Shown: piece after piece, positions 1-8,719 of the stretch | Position numbering within the stretch: the stretch's first letter is position 1 | Layout of the letters: every line of letters begins with the position of its first letter | From: Thioalkalivibrio sp. XN279 | GTDB lineage: Bacteria; Pseudomonadota; Gammaproteobacteria; Steroidobacterales; XN24 | Direction of reading: 5' to 3' | Length of the DNA stretch: 64,000 nucleotides | NCBI RefSeq assembly: GCF_011089885.1 | Contig: NZ_JAANBD010000028.1 | Location: 556,389-620,388, forward strand | The notes under the pieces: model-generated | What the model was told of the DNA's origin: nothing | The model's input: only the letters and a program-made list of their open reading frames with translations | Database searches by the model: none | Position numbers and translations under genes: made by a program

Positions 1-37
1 CCTCGTCGTCGACCACCAGGATCCTGGCGCTGCTCAT
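1..37 (-). CDS. ntrX: NtrX response regulator, N-terminal fragment
   Basis: Only the first 12 codons are inside the window. They read MSSARILVVDDE, the beginning of a receiver domain in which the acidic pair after the first beta strand binds the metal needed for phosphorylation. The ATG overlaps the stop codon of the sensor kinase gene (ATGA), so the two are translationally coupled. From the partner kinase (NtrY type) this should be NtrX, a sigma-54-type regulator, but the output domain cannot be seen. The name rests on context. Confidence 0.8.
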   Translation of the reverse strand, partial: MSSARILVVDDE

Positions 38-2274
38 GCGTGCGTTCTCCTCAGCTCAGCGCCCCGGGCCTCGCGTCGCAGCATGGCGCTGCGCGCCTCC
101 TCGTCGGCCGGGAGCGCGATGGTGATGCGGACGCCGCCCTCCTGGCGGTTGCTCGCTTCGACCCAGCCACCGTGCTCCTCGACGAGCTTCTTCACGATGG
201 CCAGGCCGAGGCCGGTCCCCTTGGGCTTGGTCGTTACGTACGGATCGAAAACCCGGTCCAATGCCTCCGCCGGCAGTCCCGGCCCGTTGTCCTCGACAAT
301 GATGAACACGGCGTGCAGCTCGAACTCCTCGGTGCTGCGCGTGGTGATGCGGAGCATGGCGTCGTCCACGCGGCCCTCCAGTGCTTCGACCGCGTTGCGG
401 ATCAGGTTGTGCAGGATCTGTCGCAGGCGTCCGGCATCCGCCTCCACGAGCCCGACGTCCGGGTCCAGGCTGAGATCGATGCTGACGGGGATCTCGCGCA
501 CGCGGTACAGCTCGGCCACCTCGGCCACGAGGTGGTTCAGGTGGAGGCGCGTGATCTCCATGTCCGGCGCACGGGCGTAGTCGGAGAAAGCGTTCACCAT
601 GTCCTTCATGGACTCCACCTGCTGCACGATGGTGCGCGTAGCGCGCTCCAGCACCTGGGCGTCCTCCTCGTTCATGTGCTCGAGGAAGCGGCGCCGGATG
701 CGCTCCGCCGAGAGCTGGATCGGCGTCAGCGGGTTCTTGATCTCGTGCGCCAGGCGCCGCGCGACCTCGCCCCAGGCCGCGTCGCGCTGCGCCTGCAACA
801 GGGCCGTGATGTCGTCGAACACCACCACGAAGCCGTCCGGCTCGCCGTCGTCTCCGGGCAGCGCAGAGCAGGCGCACATCAGCACGCGCCCGCCCGCTTC
901 GCCGCGCAGCACGATCTGCTCGCGCCACTCGTAATCACCTGCATCGATGTGGGTACGCCCCACCTCGATGAACTGCTGCAACAACGGCTTGTCGACCGCG
1001 ACTTCGGGCAACGGCTTGCCGACCGCGGCTTCGAGATCGACGCCGAGGATGGCGCCGGCGGCCTGGTTGGCGGTGCTGATGCGCCAGTCGCGCTGCAGCG
1101 ACACCACCCCGGTGGACAGCCGGCCGAGAATCACCGCCAGGTATGCGCGCTGGCTTTCCACGGCCTGCTCGCTCTGCCGCGCCAGCTCGCGCGCCCCGGC
1201 CAGGCGCGTGATCATGTCGTTGAAGCTGTGCACCAGGAAGCCCATCTCGTCCCGCGCCGGCAACGGCAGCCGCGTGTCGAAGTCGCCCTGCGCCACGGCG
1301 CGCGTGCCGGCGACCAGCGTCTGGATCGGCGCGGTGAGCTTGCGCGCGAAGAAAAAAGCCCCCCACACCGCCAGCAGCAACGAGAGCAGCAGGACCAGGG
1401 TGAGGGTCAGCGTCAGGCTGCGCGTGAACGGGCTGCGCAGGAACGACAGCTCGCGGTACTGGGCGTAGGCCTCCTGCACCGAGTTGGCGAGCATGCCGAC
1501 GCGTTCCGGCACCGTGAACAGTCCCTGCAGGACGCGCATCTCCTCGAGCGGGTGCAGGCCGGGTATCGCTACCGCAGTACGGATGACATAGCCCTCGCGC
1601 ACCGGGTCCAGGCTGACGAAAGGGCGACCCTGGCGGATCTGCAGCATGACCTCCTCAGTCGGCGCCGAGGGCAGGTCGGTCAGGCTGAGGTCTGACGACA
1701 GGGCGATGATGCGGCTGCTCTGGCCCACCACGGTCATCTCCGTGGCGCCGGCGCCGCGGCGCGCGAATTCCAGCTGCGCGCCCAGCTCACGGTCCTCGCT
1801 GCCGCTGAGCGACTCCGCGATCTGGCGCGTGGCCTCGAGGTGCTCGCGCATGCGACTCTCTAGCGTGGCGCGGGACAGCTCGAGTGCGTCGCCGAGGCCG
1901 GCCTCGACATTGACGTCGAACCAGGTGTCGATGCCGCGACTGATGAACTGGACCGAGAAGTAATAGACCATGCCGAGGGGCACGACGGCGAGGCCGACGA
2001 AGATCGCCACCATGCGGGAAGCCAGCCGCGAGCCCGGGGTATGGCTGCGGTACTCGCGCACCAGGCGCACCAGGTTGGAAATGGTGAGCGCCAGCAAGAC
2101 GGCCGCGCCGGCCATGTTCAAGAGGAAGATCCAGTTGTAGATCTCGCCGAAACGATCGGCGCTTTCCACGGTGGATACGAGAAACAGCAGGGCGGCGAAC
2201 AGCAGCGCCAGCCCCAGGAGGGCGAACGTCGCGACGCCCCAGCGTTTCAGCGCCCCAGTCGCCATCTGAGCCAT
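34..2274 (-). CDS. ntrY: NtrY-type sensor histidine kinase
   Basis: A 746-residue membrane sensor kinase that should phosphorylate NtrX, a system tied to nitrogen or redox and envelope control in proteobacteria. Hydrophobic segments lie near residues 14-36, 48-68, 86-110 and 287-311. A HAMP linker (about 312-365) and a PAS domain (about 376-495) follow. The phosphoacceptor is His510 in an HEIKNPLTP H-box. The ATPase domain has the N-box near 630, the EDNGPGLP motif near 665 and a TGLGLAIV G2 box near 695, so the enzyme looks intact. It overlaps the DUF4390 gene upstream by 28 bases and ntrX downstream by 4. A second ATG three codons in (2265) is an alternative start. Confidence 0.93.
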   Translation of the reverse strand: MAQMATGALKRWGVATFALLGLALLFAALLFLVSTVESADRFGEIYNWIFLLNMAGAAVLLALTISNLVRLVREYRSHTPGSRLASRMVAIFVGLAVVPLGMVYYFSVQFISRGIDTWFDVNVEAGLGDALELSRATLESRMREHLEATRQIAESLSGSEDRELGAQLEFARRGAGATEMTVVGQSSRIIALSSDLSLTDLPSAPTEEVMLQIRQGRPFVSLDPVREGYVIRTAVAIPGLHPLEEMRVLQGLFTVPERVGMLANSVQEAYAQYRELSFLRSPFTRSLTLTLTLVLLLSLLLAVWGAFFFARKLTAPIQTLVAGTRAVAQGDFDTRLPLPARDEMGFLVHSFNDMITRLAGARELARQSEQAVESQRAYLAVILGRLSTGVVSLQRDWRISTANQAAGAILGVDLEAAVGKPLPEVAVDKPLLQQFIEVGRTHIDAGDYEWREQIVLRGEAGGRVLMCACSALPGDDGEPDGFVVVFDDITALLQAQRDAAWGEVARRLAHEIKNPLTPIQLSAERIRRRFLEHMNEEDAQVLERATRTIVQQVESMKDMVNAFSDYARAPDMEITRLHLNHLVAEVAELYRVREIPVSIDLSLDPDVGLVEADAGRLRQILHNLIRNAVEALEGRVDDAMLRITTRSTEEFELHAVFIIVEDNGPGLPAEALDRVFDPYVTTKPKGTGLGLAIVKKLVEEHGGWVEASNRQEGGVRITIALPADEEARSAMLRREARGAELRRTHA

Positions 2275-2837
2275 TCGCTTTCCGTGCGCCAGTCGTTCCA
2301 GAACAGGCGCACCACGGCCAGCGGACCACCCTTGCGCTTGATTTCGACCGCGGCGCGAAATTCGACGAAGTACTTGGTGTCGGGATCGATCAGCGCGTCA
2401 TCGATCACCGGCAGGCCGCGCACCTGGCCGAGCGCTTGCAGCGCCGCACCCAGCGAGGCATGGCTGGACTGCTCGCCGCTGTTCAGGTTGCGCGTGATGT
2501 AACGCTCCGTGAGGGCGTGGAACTGGAGCTGGTAACGCTGGCGCAGCTCGGCGAACTCGGCATCCCAGATGATGCGGCGGCGGCGTTCCAGGCGTATGTC
2601 GAGCTCGAAATCGAGCGGCAGCCCGCTCTCGAGCGCCTCCAGGGCGGTAGCGCTGAGCTGGTAGTCGATGTCGGCATCGAGGTACCAGACGCCGTCCTGC
2701 AGGCGCGTCTGGGCATCCACGATGACGAGGCCTTCATCGGCATGCGCCAGGGGCAGCAACAGGAGGCACAGCGCGCACACGCGGAGCGCGATGCGTCGCC
2801 ATCCCGATGGACCCCTCCATTGCTCCGCGTGACGCAT
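2247..2837 (-). CDS. DUF4390 family secreted protein
   Basis: A 196-residue protein with a cleavable export signal (hydrophobic core about residues 17-32, then an AHA-D site). The mature part is a beta-rich domain with RLERRRRIIWDAE and RYQLQFHALTERY, features of DUF4390 proteins, which sit between rsmB and ntrY in many gammaproteobacteria. The function is unknown; the conserved position suggests a periplasmic role connected with NtrYX. It begins 10 bases after rsmB ends and runs 28 bases into ntrY, so it belongs to one transcript with them. Confidence 0.8.
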   Translation of the reverse strand: MRHAEQWRGPSGWRRIALRVCALCLLLLPLAHADEGLVIVDAQTRLQDGVWYLDADIDYQLSATALEALESGLPLDFELDIRLERRRRIIWDAEFAELRQRYQLQFHALTERYITRNLNSGEQSSHASLGAALQALGQVRGLPVIDDALIDPDTKYFVEFRAAVEIKRKGGPLAVVRLFWNDWRTESEWLRWRLGR

Positions 2838-2847
2838 CGCCTCCCGC

Positions 2848-4158
2848 CTAGGCCGTCTTTACGAGGCAAGCATAATAAAACCCGTCCGCCCCTGCCTCTC
2901 CACTCAAAAGCTGCCGCCCGGGCCCGGCGCGCCGCCCCCAGGCGGGCTCGCCGAAGTCCACCGCGCGCGCGTCCGGGTGCCGGCGCAGGAAGCCGGTGGC
3001 CTGGGCCGCGTTCTCCGCCCGCCAGATCGAGCAGGTCGCGTACAGCAGGCGGCCGCCCGGGGCCAGCACGCCCCAGAGCGCGTCCAGCAGCGCCTGCTGG
3101 CGGGCGCCGAGCGCAGCCGTGTCGCCGGGGCGCCGCAACAGCTTGATATCCGGATGCCGCCGCACCACGCCGCTGCCGGTGCAGGGTGCGTCGAGCAGGA
3201 CGCGCTCGTACCAGCGGCCATCCCACCAGCTGGCAGGATCCGCGGCGTCGCCCTGCAACACCTGCGCCTCGAGCCCGAGGCGCGCGAGGTTGTCGCGCAC
3301 GCGCTCGAGGCGTGCAGCGGCGACGTCGAGCGCGGTCAGCTCGATGCCCTCGTAGCGCTCGAGGAGATGGCAGGCCTTGCCGCCGGGCGCAGCGCAGGCG
3401 TCGAGGACGCGCATGCCCGGCTCCGGCGCCAGCAGGCCGGCCGCGAGCTGCGCCGCACCGTCCTGGACGGAGACGTCGCCCGCGGCGAAGCCGGGCAACT
3501 CCTCGACCGCCACCGGCTTCTCCAGCCGCAGCGCGTCCGGCGCGGCGTCCCAGGGTTCGGCCTCGATGCCCGCTGCGAGCGCGCGGGCCAGCCACGCCTC
3601 GCGGCTGGTCCGGCGGCAATTGACCCGCACCCACATCGGGGCCTGCGTGTTGTTCGCCGCCACCAGCGCCTCCCAGTCACGCGGCCAGTCGTGCGCCAGC
3701 GCGTCCAGCCACCAGCGCGGATGCGCGTGAACCACTTCCGGCTCCCGGGCCACCCGCGCCTTCAGCGCGTCGCCCTCGCGCAACCAGCGGCGCAGGCAGG
3801 CGTTCAACAGGCCCGCATGGCGCGCGCGCCCCAGCAGGCGGGCCGCCTCGACGCTGGCATCGACGGCGGCATGGTCGGGCACGCGTGAAGCCTCGATCTG
3901 GTACAGCCCGATCGCCAGCAGGGCCTGGACATCGGCATCGCGCGGCGGCAGGGGCCGCGCCAGCAGCAGGCCCGCCCAGCGCGCCAGGCGCGGGTAGAGC
4001 CGCAGCGAGCCATAGGCGAGCTGCGCGGCCAGGGCGCGATCCGGTCCTTGCAACGCGCCGGTGGCGGCAGCGAGGGCATCGTCCAGCGACCGCCCCGCGC
4101 CGATGACGGCGCCGACGGCACGCGCGGCGGCAGCCCGGGCGGCGGCCCCGGCGCTCAT
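2848..4158 (-). CDS. rsmB: 16S rRNA m5C967 methyltransferase RsmB
   Basis: A 436-residue protein. The N-terminal third is a NusB-like RNA-binding domain (residues 1 to about 140, including the NACLRRWLR segment). The C-terminal SAM-dependent domain has the DACAAPGGKACH motif and the catalytic DAPCTGSGV and LLYATCS motifs, whose two cysteines attack and release cytosine C5. It methylates C967 of 16S rRNA. The start at 4158 was chosen because it overlaps the fmt stop as ATGA and gives the usual family length; the frame stays open further upstream inside fmt but that part reads in the wrong phase for fmt. Part of the def-fmt-rsmB translation cluster. Confidence 0.95.
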   Translation of the reverse strand: MSAGAAARAAAARAVGAVIGAGRSLDDALAAATGALQGPDRALAAQLAYGSLRLYPRLARWAGLLLARPLPPRDADVQALLAIGLYQIEASRVPDHAAVDASVEAARLLGRARHAGLLNACLRRWLREGDALKARVAREPEVVHAHPRWWLDALAHDWPRDWEALVAANNTQAPMWVRVNCRRTSREAWLARALAAGIEAEPWDAAPDALRLEKPVAVEELPGFAAGDVSVQDGAAQLAAGLLAPEPGMRVLDACAAPGGKACHLLERYEGIELTALDVAAARLERVRDNLARLGLEAQVLQGDAADPASWWDGRWYERVLLDAPCTGSGVVRRHPDIKLLRRPGDTAALGARQQALLDALWGVLAPGGRLLYATCSIWRAENAAQATGFLRRHPDARAVDFGEPAWGRRAGPGRQLLSGEAGADGFYYACLVKTA

Positions 4159-5084
4159 GCCCCGAGCTGCTCGCCGAGCAGCGCCCGGCCGTTGAGGAAA
4201 TCCCGCGCCACCAGGACGCGTCCGCCGGGCGCCTGCAACTCCAACAGGCGCACGCTGCCCAGGCCCGTAGCAACATCTATCCCTTCCGGGCCCGCCCGCC
4301 AGACCCGGCCCGGCGGGCCCTCTGCCTCGGCGAGCGCGCCGGCGCGATGCAGCTTGAGGCGCTGCCCGCGCCAGGTCGTCCAGGCGCCGGGCCTCGGGGC
4401 GAAGGCGCGGATGCGGCGCGCCAGCTCGATCGCCGCGCCCTGCCAGTGCACCTCGGCATCCTCGGGCGTGATCTTGCCGGCATAGCTGGCGAACGTCTCG
4501 TCCTGCGGCCGGGGCCGGAGCCGGCCGGCCACGATCTCGGGCAAAGTCGCGGCCAGCAGCTCGGCGCACATCGCTGCGAGCCGGGTCCGGAGTTCCCCCG
4601 CAGTCTCGAGCTCGCCGATGTTCGTATCCTGCATTTTGTATACGGGTCCCGTGTCCAGCCCTTTATCCATCGACATAATGGAAATTCCCGTGGTCGCATC
4701 GCCGGCCAGGATGGCCGCCTGGATCGGCGCCGCCCCGCGCCAGCGCGGCAGCAGGGAGGCATGGCCGTTGACGCAGCCATGGGCCGGCAGGGAGAGCACC
4801 AGGCCGGGCAGGATGAGCCCGTAATCGACCACGACCAGGACCTCGGGCCGCAGTGCGGCGAGCTGGGCGACGGACGCGGGATCCCGCAGCGTCACCGGGG
4901 TCAGGGTCTCGAGACCGAGTTCGGCGGCACGCTGGCCGACGGGCGTCGGCATCAGGCGGCGGCGACGTCCCGTGGGGCGGGGCGGCTGGGTCAGGACGCC
5001 GGAGACCTCCCACGAACCCCCCGCCAGGGCCTCGAGCGACGGCACGGCGAAATCGGAACTGCCCGCAAAGACGAGGCGGGGCAC
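4155..5084 (-). CDS. fmt: Methionyl-tRNA formyltransferase
   Basis: A 309-residue enzyme that formylates the initiator Met-tRNA using 10-formyl-tetrahydrofolate. Visible are the start FAGSSDFAVPSLEAL, the folate/catalytic motif HASLLPRWRGAAPIQ with the conserved Asn-His pair just before it (CVNGHASLLP), and a C-terminal OB-like domain. Length is typical. It begins 9 bases after def ends and overlaps rsmB by 4 bases. Together with the deformylase next door it installs and removes the N-terminal formyl group. Confidence 0.96.
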   Translation of the reverse strand: MPRLVFAGSSDFAVPSLEALAGGSWEVSGVLTQPPRPTGRRRRLMPTPVGQRAAELGLETLTPVTLRDPASVAQLAALRPEVLVVVDYGLILPGLVLSLPAHGCVNGHASLLPRWRGAAPIQAAILAGDATTGISIMSMDKGLDTGPVYKMQDTNIGELETAGELRTRLAAMCAELLAATLPEIVAGRLRPRPQDETFASYAGKITPEDAEVHWQGAAIELARRIRAFAPRPGAWTTWRGQRLKLHRAGALAEAEGPPGRVWRAGPEGIDVATGLGSVRLLELQAPGGRVLVARDFLNGRALLGEQLGA

Positions 5085-5093
5085 GGGCAGGGC

Positions 5094-5618
5094 CTAGAGC
5101 ACGCCGGCGGTGGCAGGTTCCCTCTGGCGACGACCCTTTTCAATCCGCTTGCGGATGCGCTGCCGCTTGAGATCGGAAAGATAGTCCACGAACAGCTTGC
5201 CCTCGAGGTGGTCCATCTCGTGCTGCACCACCACGGCCAGCAGGCCGTCCAGCTCCATCTCGAAGCTCGCCCCTTCCAGGTTCAGCGCCCGCACGCGGAT
5301 CCACTCCGAGCGGGTCACGGATTCATAGAAGCCCGGGACGGACAGGCACCCTTCCTCCATCACCTCGGTGCCGCGGCGCTCCAGGATCTCCGGATTGATA
5401 AATATGTGCGGTGTGTCCTGTTCCTCGGAGATGTCCGCGACCAGCATGCGACGGTGGACGTCGACCTGCGTCGCCGCCAGCCCGATGCCCGGAGCCGCGT
5501 ACATGGTCTCCAGCATGTCGGCGGCGAGGCGCCGCAGCTCGTCATCCACCACGTCCACGGGCTGCGCCCTGGTGCGCAACCTGGGGTCCGGGTACTCGAG
5601 TATGTTCAGAATGGCCAT
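5094..5618 (-). CDS. def: Peptide deformylase
   Basis: A 174-residue metalloenzyme that removes the formyl group from nascent proteins. All three family motifs are present: [14 protein letters not shown] (metal-binding Cys) and QHEMDHLEG (two metal-binding His and catalytic Glu). The start at 5618 gives the canonical [15 protein letters not shown] beginning; an open extension upstream to 5711 has no such support. The gene is the first of the def-fmt-rsmB-DUF4390-ntrYX run. It is divergent from the LysM lipoprotein gene across about 200 bases that must hold both promoters, although I could not pick out convincing -35/-10 boxes. Confidence 0.96.
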   Translation of the reverse strand: MAILNILEYPDPRLRTRAQPVDVVDDELRRLAADMLETMYAAPGIGLAATQVDVHRRMLVADISEEQDTPHIFINPEILERRGTEVMEEGCLSVPGFYESVTRSEWIRVRALNLEGASFEMELDGLLAVVVQHEMDHLEGKLFVDYLSDLKRQRIRKRIEKGRRQREPATAGVL

Positions 5619-5819
5619 GAGCGCGGTTCCAATTGCTCGTGTAATACGCCACAAAATGCGGGTAACGGTATGACAATTCAAGCCCACCGTGCTAACTTCG
5701 CAGCGGTGCAAAGGTGGCGGGAAAGCCCGCGGCCGGGTACCGGAGACACCGACTGCCGCGGATTATACCAAGCCGCGGCGGAGCACTCTTACAAAGGACA
5801 GCATGGAGCAAGGCCCGCC

Positions 5820-6968
5820 ATGTCCCAGTCGATCTTCCGTCTCTTTCGCGTCAGTGTGCTGAGCAGTTTCGGCGCCGCATTGCTGCTCGGCGGCTGCGCC
5901 AGCACACCCGAAGCTCCGCCGCCTGCCGCGACGCCGGCGCCTCCGCCCGCCGTGGTGACGCCTGCGCCGCAAGCCGAGGCTCCGGCCCCGGTCGCGACCG
6001 CGGCGCCCGCGCCCGCGGTACGACTCAACCCGGCCCACCCCGACCGCTACGTGGTGAAGAAGGGCGACACGCTGTGGGACATTTCCGCCATGTTCCTGCG
6101 CGATCCCTGGTTCTGGCCGGAGATCTGGTACGCCAACCCGCAGGTTGCCAACCCGCACCTCATTTACCCGGGCGACGTGCTGACGCTGGTCTACATCAAC
6201 GGCCAGCCGCGCCTCGTGCTGGAGCGCGGCGCGGGTCGTGAGAGGCTCGAGCCGCGCGTCCGGGCGGAGCCGCTGGAAGACGCGATCCTCACCATCCCCT
6301 ACGACCGCATCGCCGCTTTCCTGAGCCGGCCGTCCGTGGTCGAGCGGGACGACGCCGACCGCGCGCCCTACATCCTGACGAGCCGGCGCGGCCACATCGT
6401 GCACGGAGCACAGTCCGAGGTCTACGTCCGCGGCAGCGACTTTGTCGTCGACGACGACTACAGCGTGACGCGCATCGGTGCGCGACTGACGGACCCCGAT
6501 ACCGGCGACATCCTGGGTTACCAGGGACACTACGTCGGCGAAGGGCGCATCGTCCGCGCAGGCGACCCGGCCACCATGTACCTCACGTCCACGGAGCGCG
6601 AGGCGCTGAACGGCGACAAGCTGTTCCCGGTCGACACCGACTTCCCGCTGCGCTTTATCCCGCGGGCTCCCGAGCAGCAGGTCGACGGCAGCATCATCCA
6701 CGTGCTCGACGGCGTCTCTCTGGTCAGCGCTTTCCAGATCGTCACGCTCAACCGCGGCAGCAACCACGGCCTGGCGCCGGGCCACGTGCTCGCAGTGTGG
6801 CAGGCCGGACAGCGCGTGCCGGACCGCTTCGGCGGCGGCCAGGTGCAGCTGCCGGACGAATATGCAGGCTACCTGATGGTATTCAAGACCTACGAAAAGC
6901 TGAGCTTCGGCCTCATCATGCAGGCGCAGAACGAGATCCGCGTGCTGGACAAGGTGCGCACTCCCTGA
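5820..6968 (+). CDS. LysM-domain lipoprotein
   Basis: A 382-residue envelope protein. A lipoprotein signal ends in LLLGGC (residues about 17-23), followed by an Ala/Pro-rich tether to about residue 60. A LysM peptidoglycan-binding domain follows, with YVVKKGDTLWDISAMFL and PHLIYPGDVLTL. The remaining roughly 250 residues, without a recognised domain, are beta-rich. This is the LysM protein usually encoded divergently from def and just before dprA; its role is presumed to be cell wall binding or remodelling. The start was chosen because it gives the complete signal peptide; the frame is open for almost 1.5 kb upstream, but that stretch is opposite fmt and def. Confidence 0.88.
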   Translation: MSQSIFRLFRVSVLSSFGAALLLGGCASTPEAPPPAATPAPPPAVVTPAPQAEAPAPVATAAPAPAVRLNPAHPDRYVVKKGDTLWDISAMFLRDPWFWPEIWYANPQVANPHLIYPGDVLTLVYINGQPRLVLERGAGRERLEPRVRAEPLEDAILTIPYDRIAAFLSRPSVVERDDADRAPYILTSRRGHIVHGAQSEVYVRGSDFVVDDDYSVTRIGARLTDPDTGDILGYQGHYVGEGRIVRAGDPATMYLTSTEREALNGDKLFPVDTDFPLRFIPRAPEQQVDGSIIHVLDGVSLVSAFQIVTLNRGSNHGLAPGHVLAVWQAGQRVPDRFGGGQVQLPDEYAGYLMVFKTYEKLSFGLIMQAQNEIRVLDKVRTP

Positions 6969-6996
6969 CCGCCCGCGTCCGACCGATGAACCGAAC

Positions 6997-7025
6997 CACG
7001 ACGCCGGCCACAAGCCGGCGTCGTG
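6997..7025 (+). terminator. Hairpin between LysM gene and dprA
   Basis: A perfect 12-base inverted repeat (CACGACGCCGGC and its complement) around a 5-base loop sits 28 bases after the LysM gene stop. No T-run follows, so it is not a standard intrinsic terminator. It may be an mRNA 3-prime stabiliser or weak attenuator before dprA. Confidence 0.45.
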
Positions 7026-7041
7026 CTGTCAGGAGCCCGAT

Positions 7042-8151
7042 ATGAACGATGCGGCCGCCTGGCTGCGCCTGTCGCTGACGCCGGGGATTCCCGACGAGGC
7101 CGCGCGCCGCCTTGCCGGCCATCCGGGCGGGCTGGGGGCCCTGCTGGAGGGGGGCGTGGCGGCGCTGGTGCAGCTCGGCGTGCCGGAACCCGCCGCGCGC
7201 ACGCTCACCGGGCCGGCGCCCGAGTGGCTGCCCGGCGCGCTGGACTGGCTGGAGCACCCCGGGCACGACCTGCTGACGCTGGCGGACGCGGATTACCCGG
7301 CGCTGCTGAAACTGGCGCCAGGGGCGCCGGCCGCGCTGTTTCTGCGCGGCCGCCGGGAGCTGCTCGCGGACCCGCACTTCGCCATTGTCGGCAGCCGCAA
7401 CCCGACGCCCCAGGGCGCGGAGAACGCGCGCGCCTTTGCCGGCTACCTGGCGGGCTGCGGCCTGGTGATCTGCAGCGGGCTGGCGAGCGGAATCGACGCG
7501 GCCGCGCATGAAGGCGCCCTGGCGGCCGGCGCCCCGACCACGGCGGTGCTCGGCTGCGGGCCGGATCGCGCCTACCCCGCCGCCAATGCCGGGCTGGCGC
7601 AGCGCATCGCCGCCGAGGGCCTGGTGATATCGGAGTACTTGCCGGGCACCCGCCCGCTGAAGGAACATTTCCCCCGGCGCAACCGCATCATCAGCGGCCT
7701 GTCGCTCGGCGTGCTGGTGGTCGAGGCCGCCCGCCGCAGCGGCTCGCTGATCACGGCGCGCCTCGCCGGGGACCAGGGCCGGGAAGTCTTTGCCATCCCC
7801 GGCAGCATCCACAACCCGCTGGCGCGTGGCTGCCACCAGCTGATCCGGCAGGGCGCCGTGCTGGTGGAAACGGCGGCCGATATCCTGGCCGAAATCGGCC
7901 CCCTCGCCGGCATCCCGACGGAGCCCGCGCCCCCGGGCCGCCCCGCCCGGGAGGCAGCGCCGGAGACGGACGGCGACTACCGCAAGCTGCTCGACGCGCT
8001 CGCCCACGACCCCTGCGGGGTCGACGCGCTGGCCGGCCGCACCGGTTTGACCACCGCGGAGGTTTCATCGATGATGCTGATCCTTGAACTCCAGGGAGCC
8101 GTGGAGTCCTTGCCGGGCGGACGTTATGCCCGCACAACGACGAGGTCTTGA
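7042..8151 (+). CDS. dprA: DNA-processing protein DprA
   Basis: A 369-residue protein that binds incoming single-stranded DNA and loads RecA during natural transformation. An N-terminal SAM-like helical part (residues about 1-70) precedes the Rossmann-fold core, with IVGSRNPTPQG, CSGLASGIDAAAHEGAL, an FPRRNRIISGL motif and SGSLITARLA. A C-terminal winged-helix domain (about 310-365) has the TGLTTAEVSSMMLILELQG segment. The gene has an AGGAG ribosome site shortly before its ATG. It ends one base before smg starts. DprA is widely present in species not known to be competent, so it does not prove competence. Confidence 0.95.
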   Translation: MNDAAAWLRLSLTPGIPDEAARRLAGHPGGLGALLEGGVAALVQLGVPEPAARTLTGPAPEWLPGALDWLEHPGHDLLTLADADYPALLKLAPGAPAALFLRGRRELLADPHFAIVGSRNPTPQGAENARAFAGYLAGCGLVICSGLASGIDAAAHEGALAAGAPTTAVLGCGPDRAYPAANAGLAQRIAAEGLVISEYLPGTRPLKEHFPRRNRIISGLSLGVLVVEAARRSGSLITARLAGDQGREVFAIPGSIHNPLARGCHQLIRQGAVLVETAADILAEIGPLAGIPTEPAPPGRPAREAAPETDGDYRKLLDALAHDPCGVDALAGRTGLTTAEVSSMMLILELQGAVESLPGGRYARTTTRS

Positions 8152-8152
8152 A

Positions 8153-8629
8153 ATGACGGAGAGTGTGCTCGACGTTCTGATGTACCTGTTCGAGACCGCG
8201 GGCGAGGACGGCCTGCCGCCGGAGCCGAACCGGGACGGGCTGAGGGAAGAACTCGAGCGCGCCGGCTTCCACCACCGCGAGATCGAGCGGGCGCTGGAAT
8301 GGCTGGACGGGCTGGCGGGCCACCGCGGCGGGGACGTCGCCAGTCCGCCTACGGACCGCGCCGTAAGGATCTATGCCCACAGCGAGCGGGCGCGCATGGA
8401 CGCCGAGGGGCGCGGGTACATGATGTACCTGGAGCAGATCGGTATCCTGTCGCCGCACCAGCGCGAACTGGTGATCGACCGGCTGATGGCGCTCGACAGC
8501 GAGGAGATCGACGTCGACGACATCAAGTGGGTGGTGCTGATGGTGCTGTTCAGCCAGCCGGGCGAGGAAAGCGCCTATGCACGGATGGAGGACCTGGTGT
8601 TCGACGACCGGGCCTGGGTGGTGCACTAG
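8153..8629 (+). CDS. smg: Smg protein (DUF494)
   Basis: A 158-residue acidic helical protein of the Smg/DUF494 family, with the hallmark beginning SVLDVLMYLFE and a C-terminal IDVDDIKWVVLMVLFSQPG segment. It is almost always found between dprA and topA in gammaproteobacteria. Its molecular function is not established. The ATG at 8153 lies one base after the dprA stop, so the two are co-translated; a longer frame from 8084 would overlap the coding end of dprA and lacks support. Confidence 0.93.
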   Translation: MTESVLDVLMYLFETAGEDGLPPEPNRDGLREELERAGFHHREIERALEWLDGLAGHRGGDVASPPTDRAVRIYAHSERARMDAEGRGYMMYLEQIGILSPHQRELVIDRLMALDSEEIDVDDIKWVVLMVLFSQPGEESAYARMEDLVFDDRAWVVH

Positions 8630-8665
8630 GACCGCCCGTCGCGCGGCCCTGGCACGAGTCTACGG

Positions 8666-8696
8666 GGGTCGTGGCGCGAGCCACGGCCCGTTTTTT
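8666..8696 (+). terminator. Rho-independent terminator after smg
   Basis: A 10-base stem (GGGTCGTGGC pairing with GCCACGGCCC, one G-T pair) around the loop GCGA is followed by one G and six T. It lies 37 bases after the smg stop and 24 bases before topA, so it ends the dprA-smg transcript. topA therefore needs a promoter in or next to this short gap. Confidence 0.85.
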
Positions 8697-8719
8697 CGAT
8701 ATGCAGACCGTAAAGTGAG

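Noticed and set aside
4347-5819. Long upstream extension of the LysM protein frame
   Set aside because: It lies opposite fmt and def, lacks domains, and would bury the lipoprotein signal that begins at 5820.
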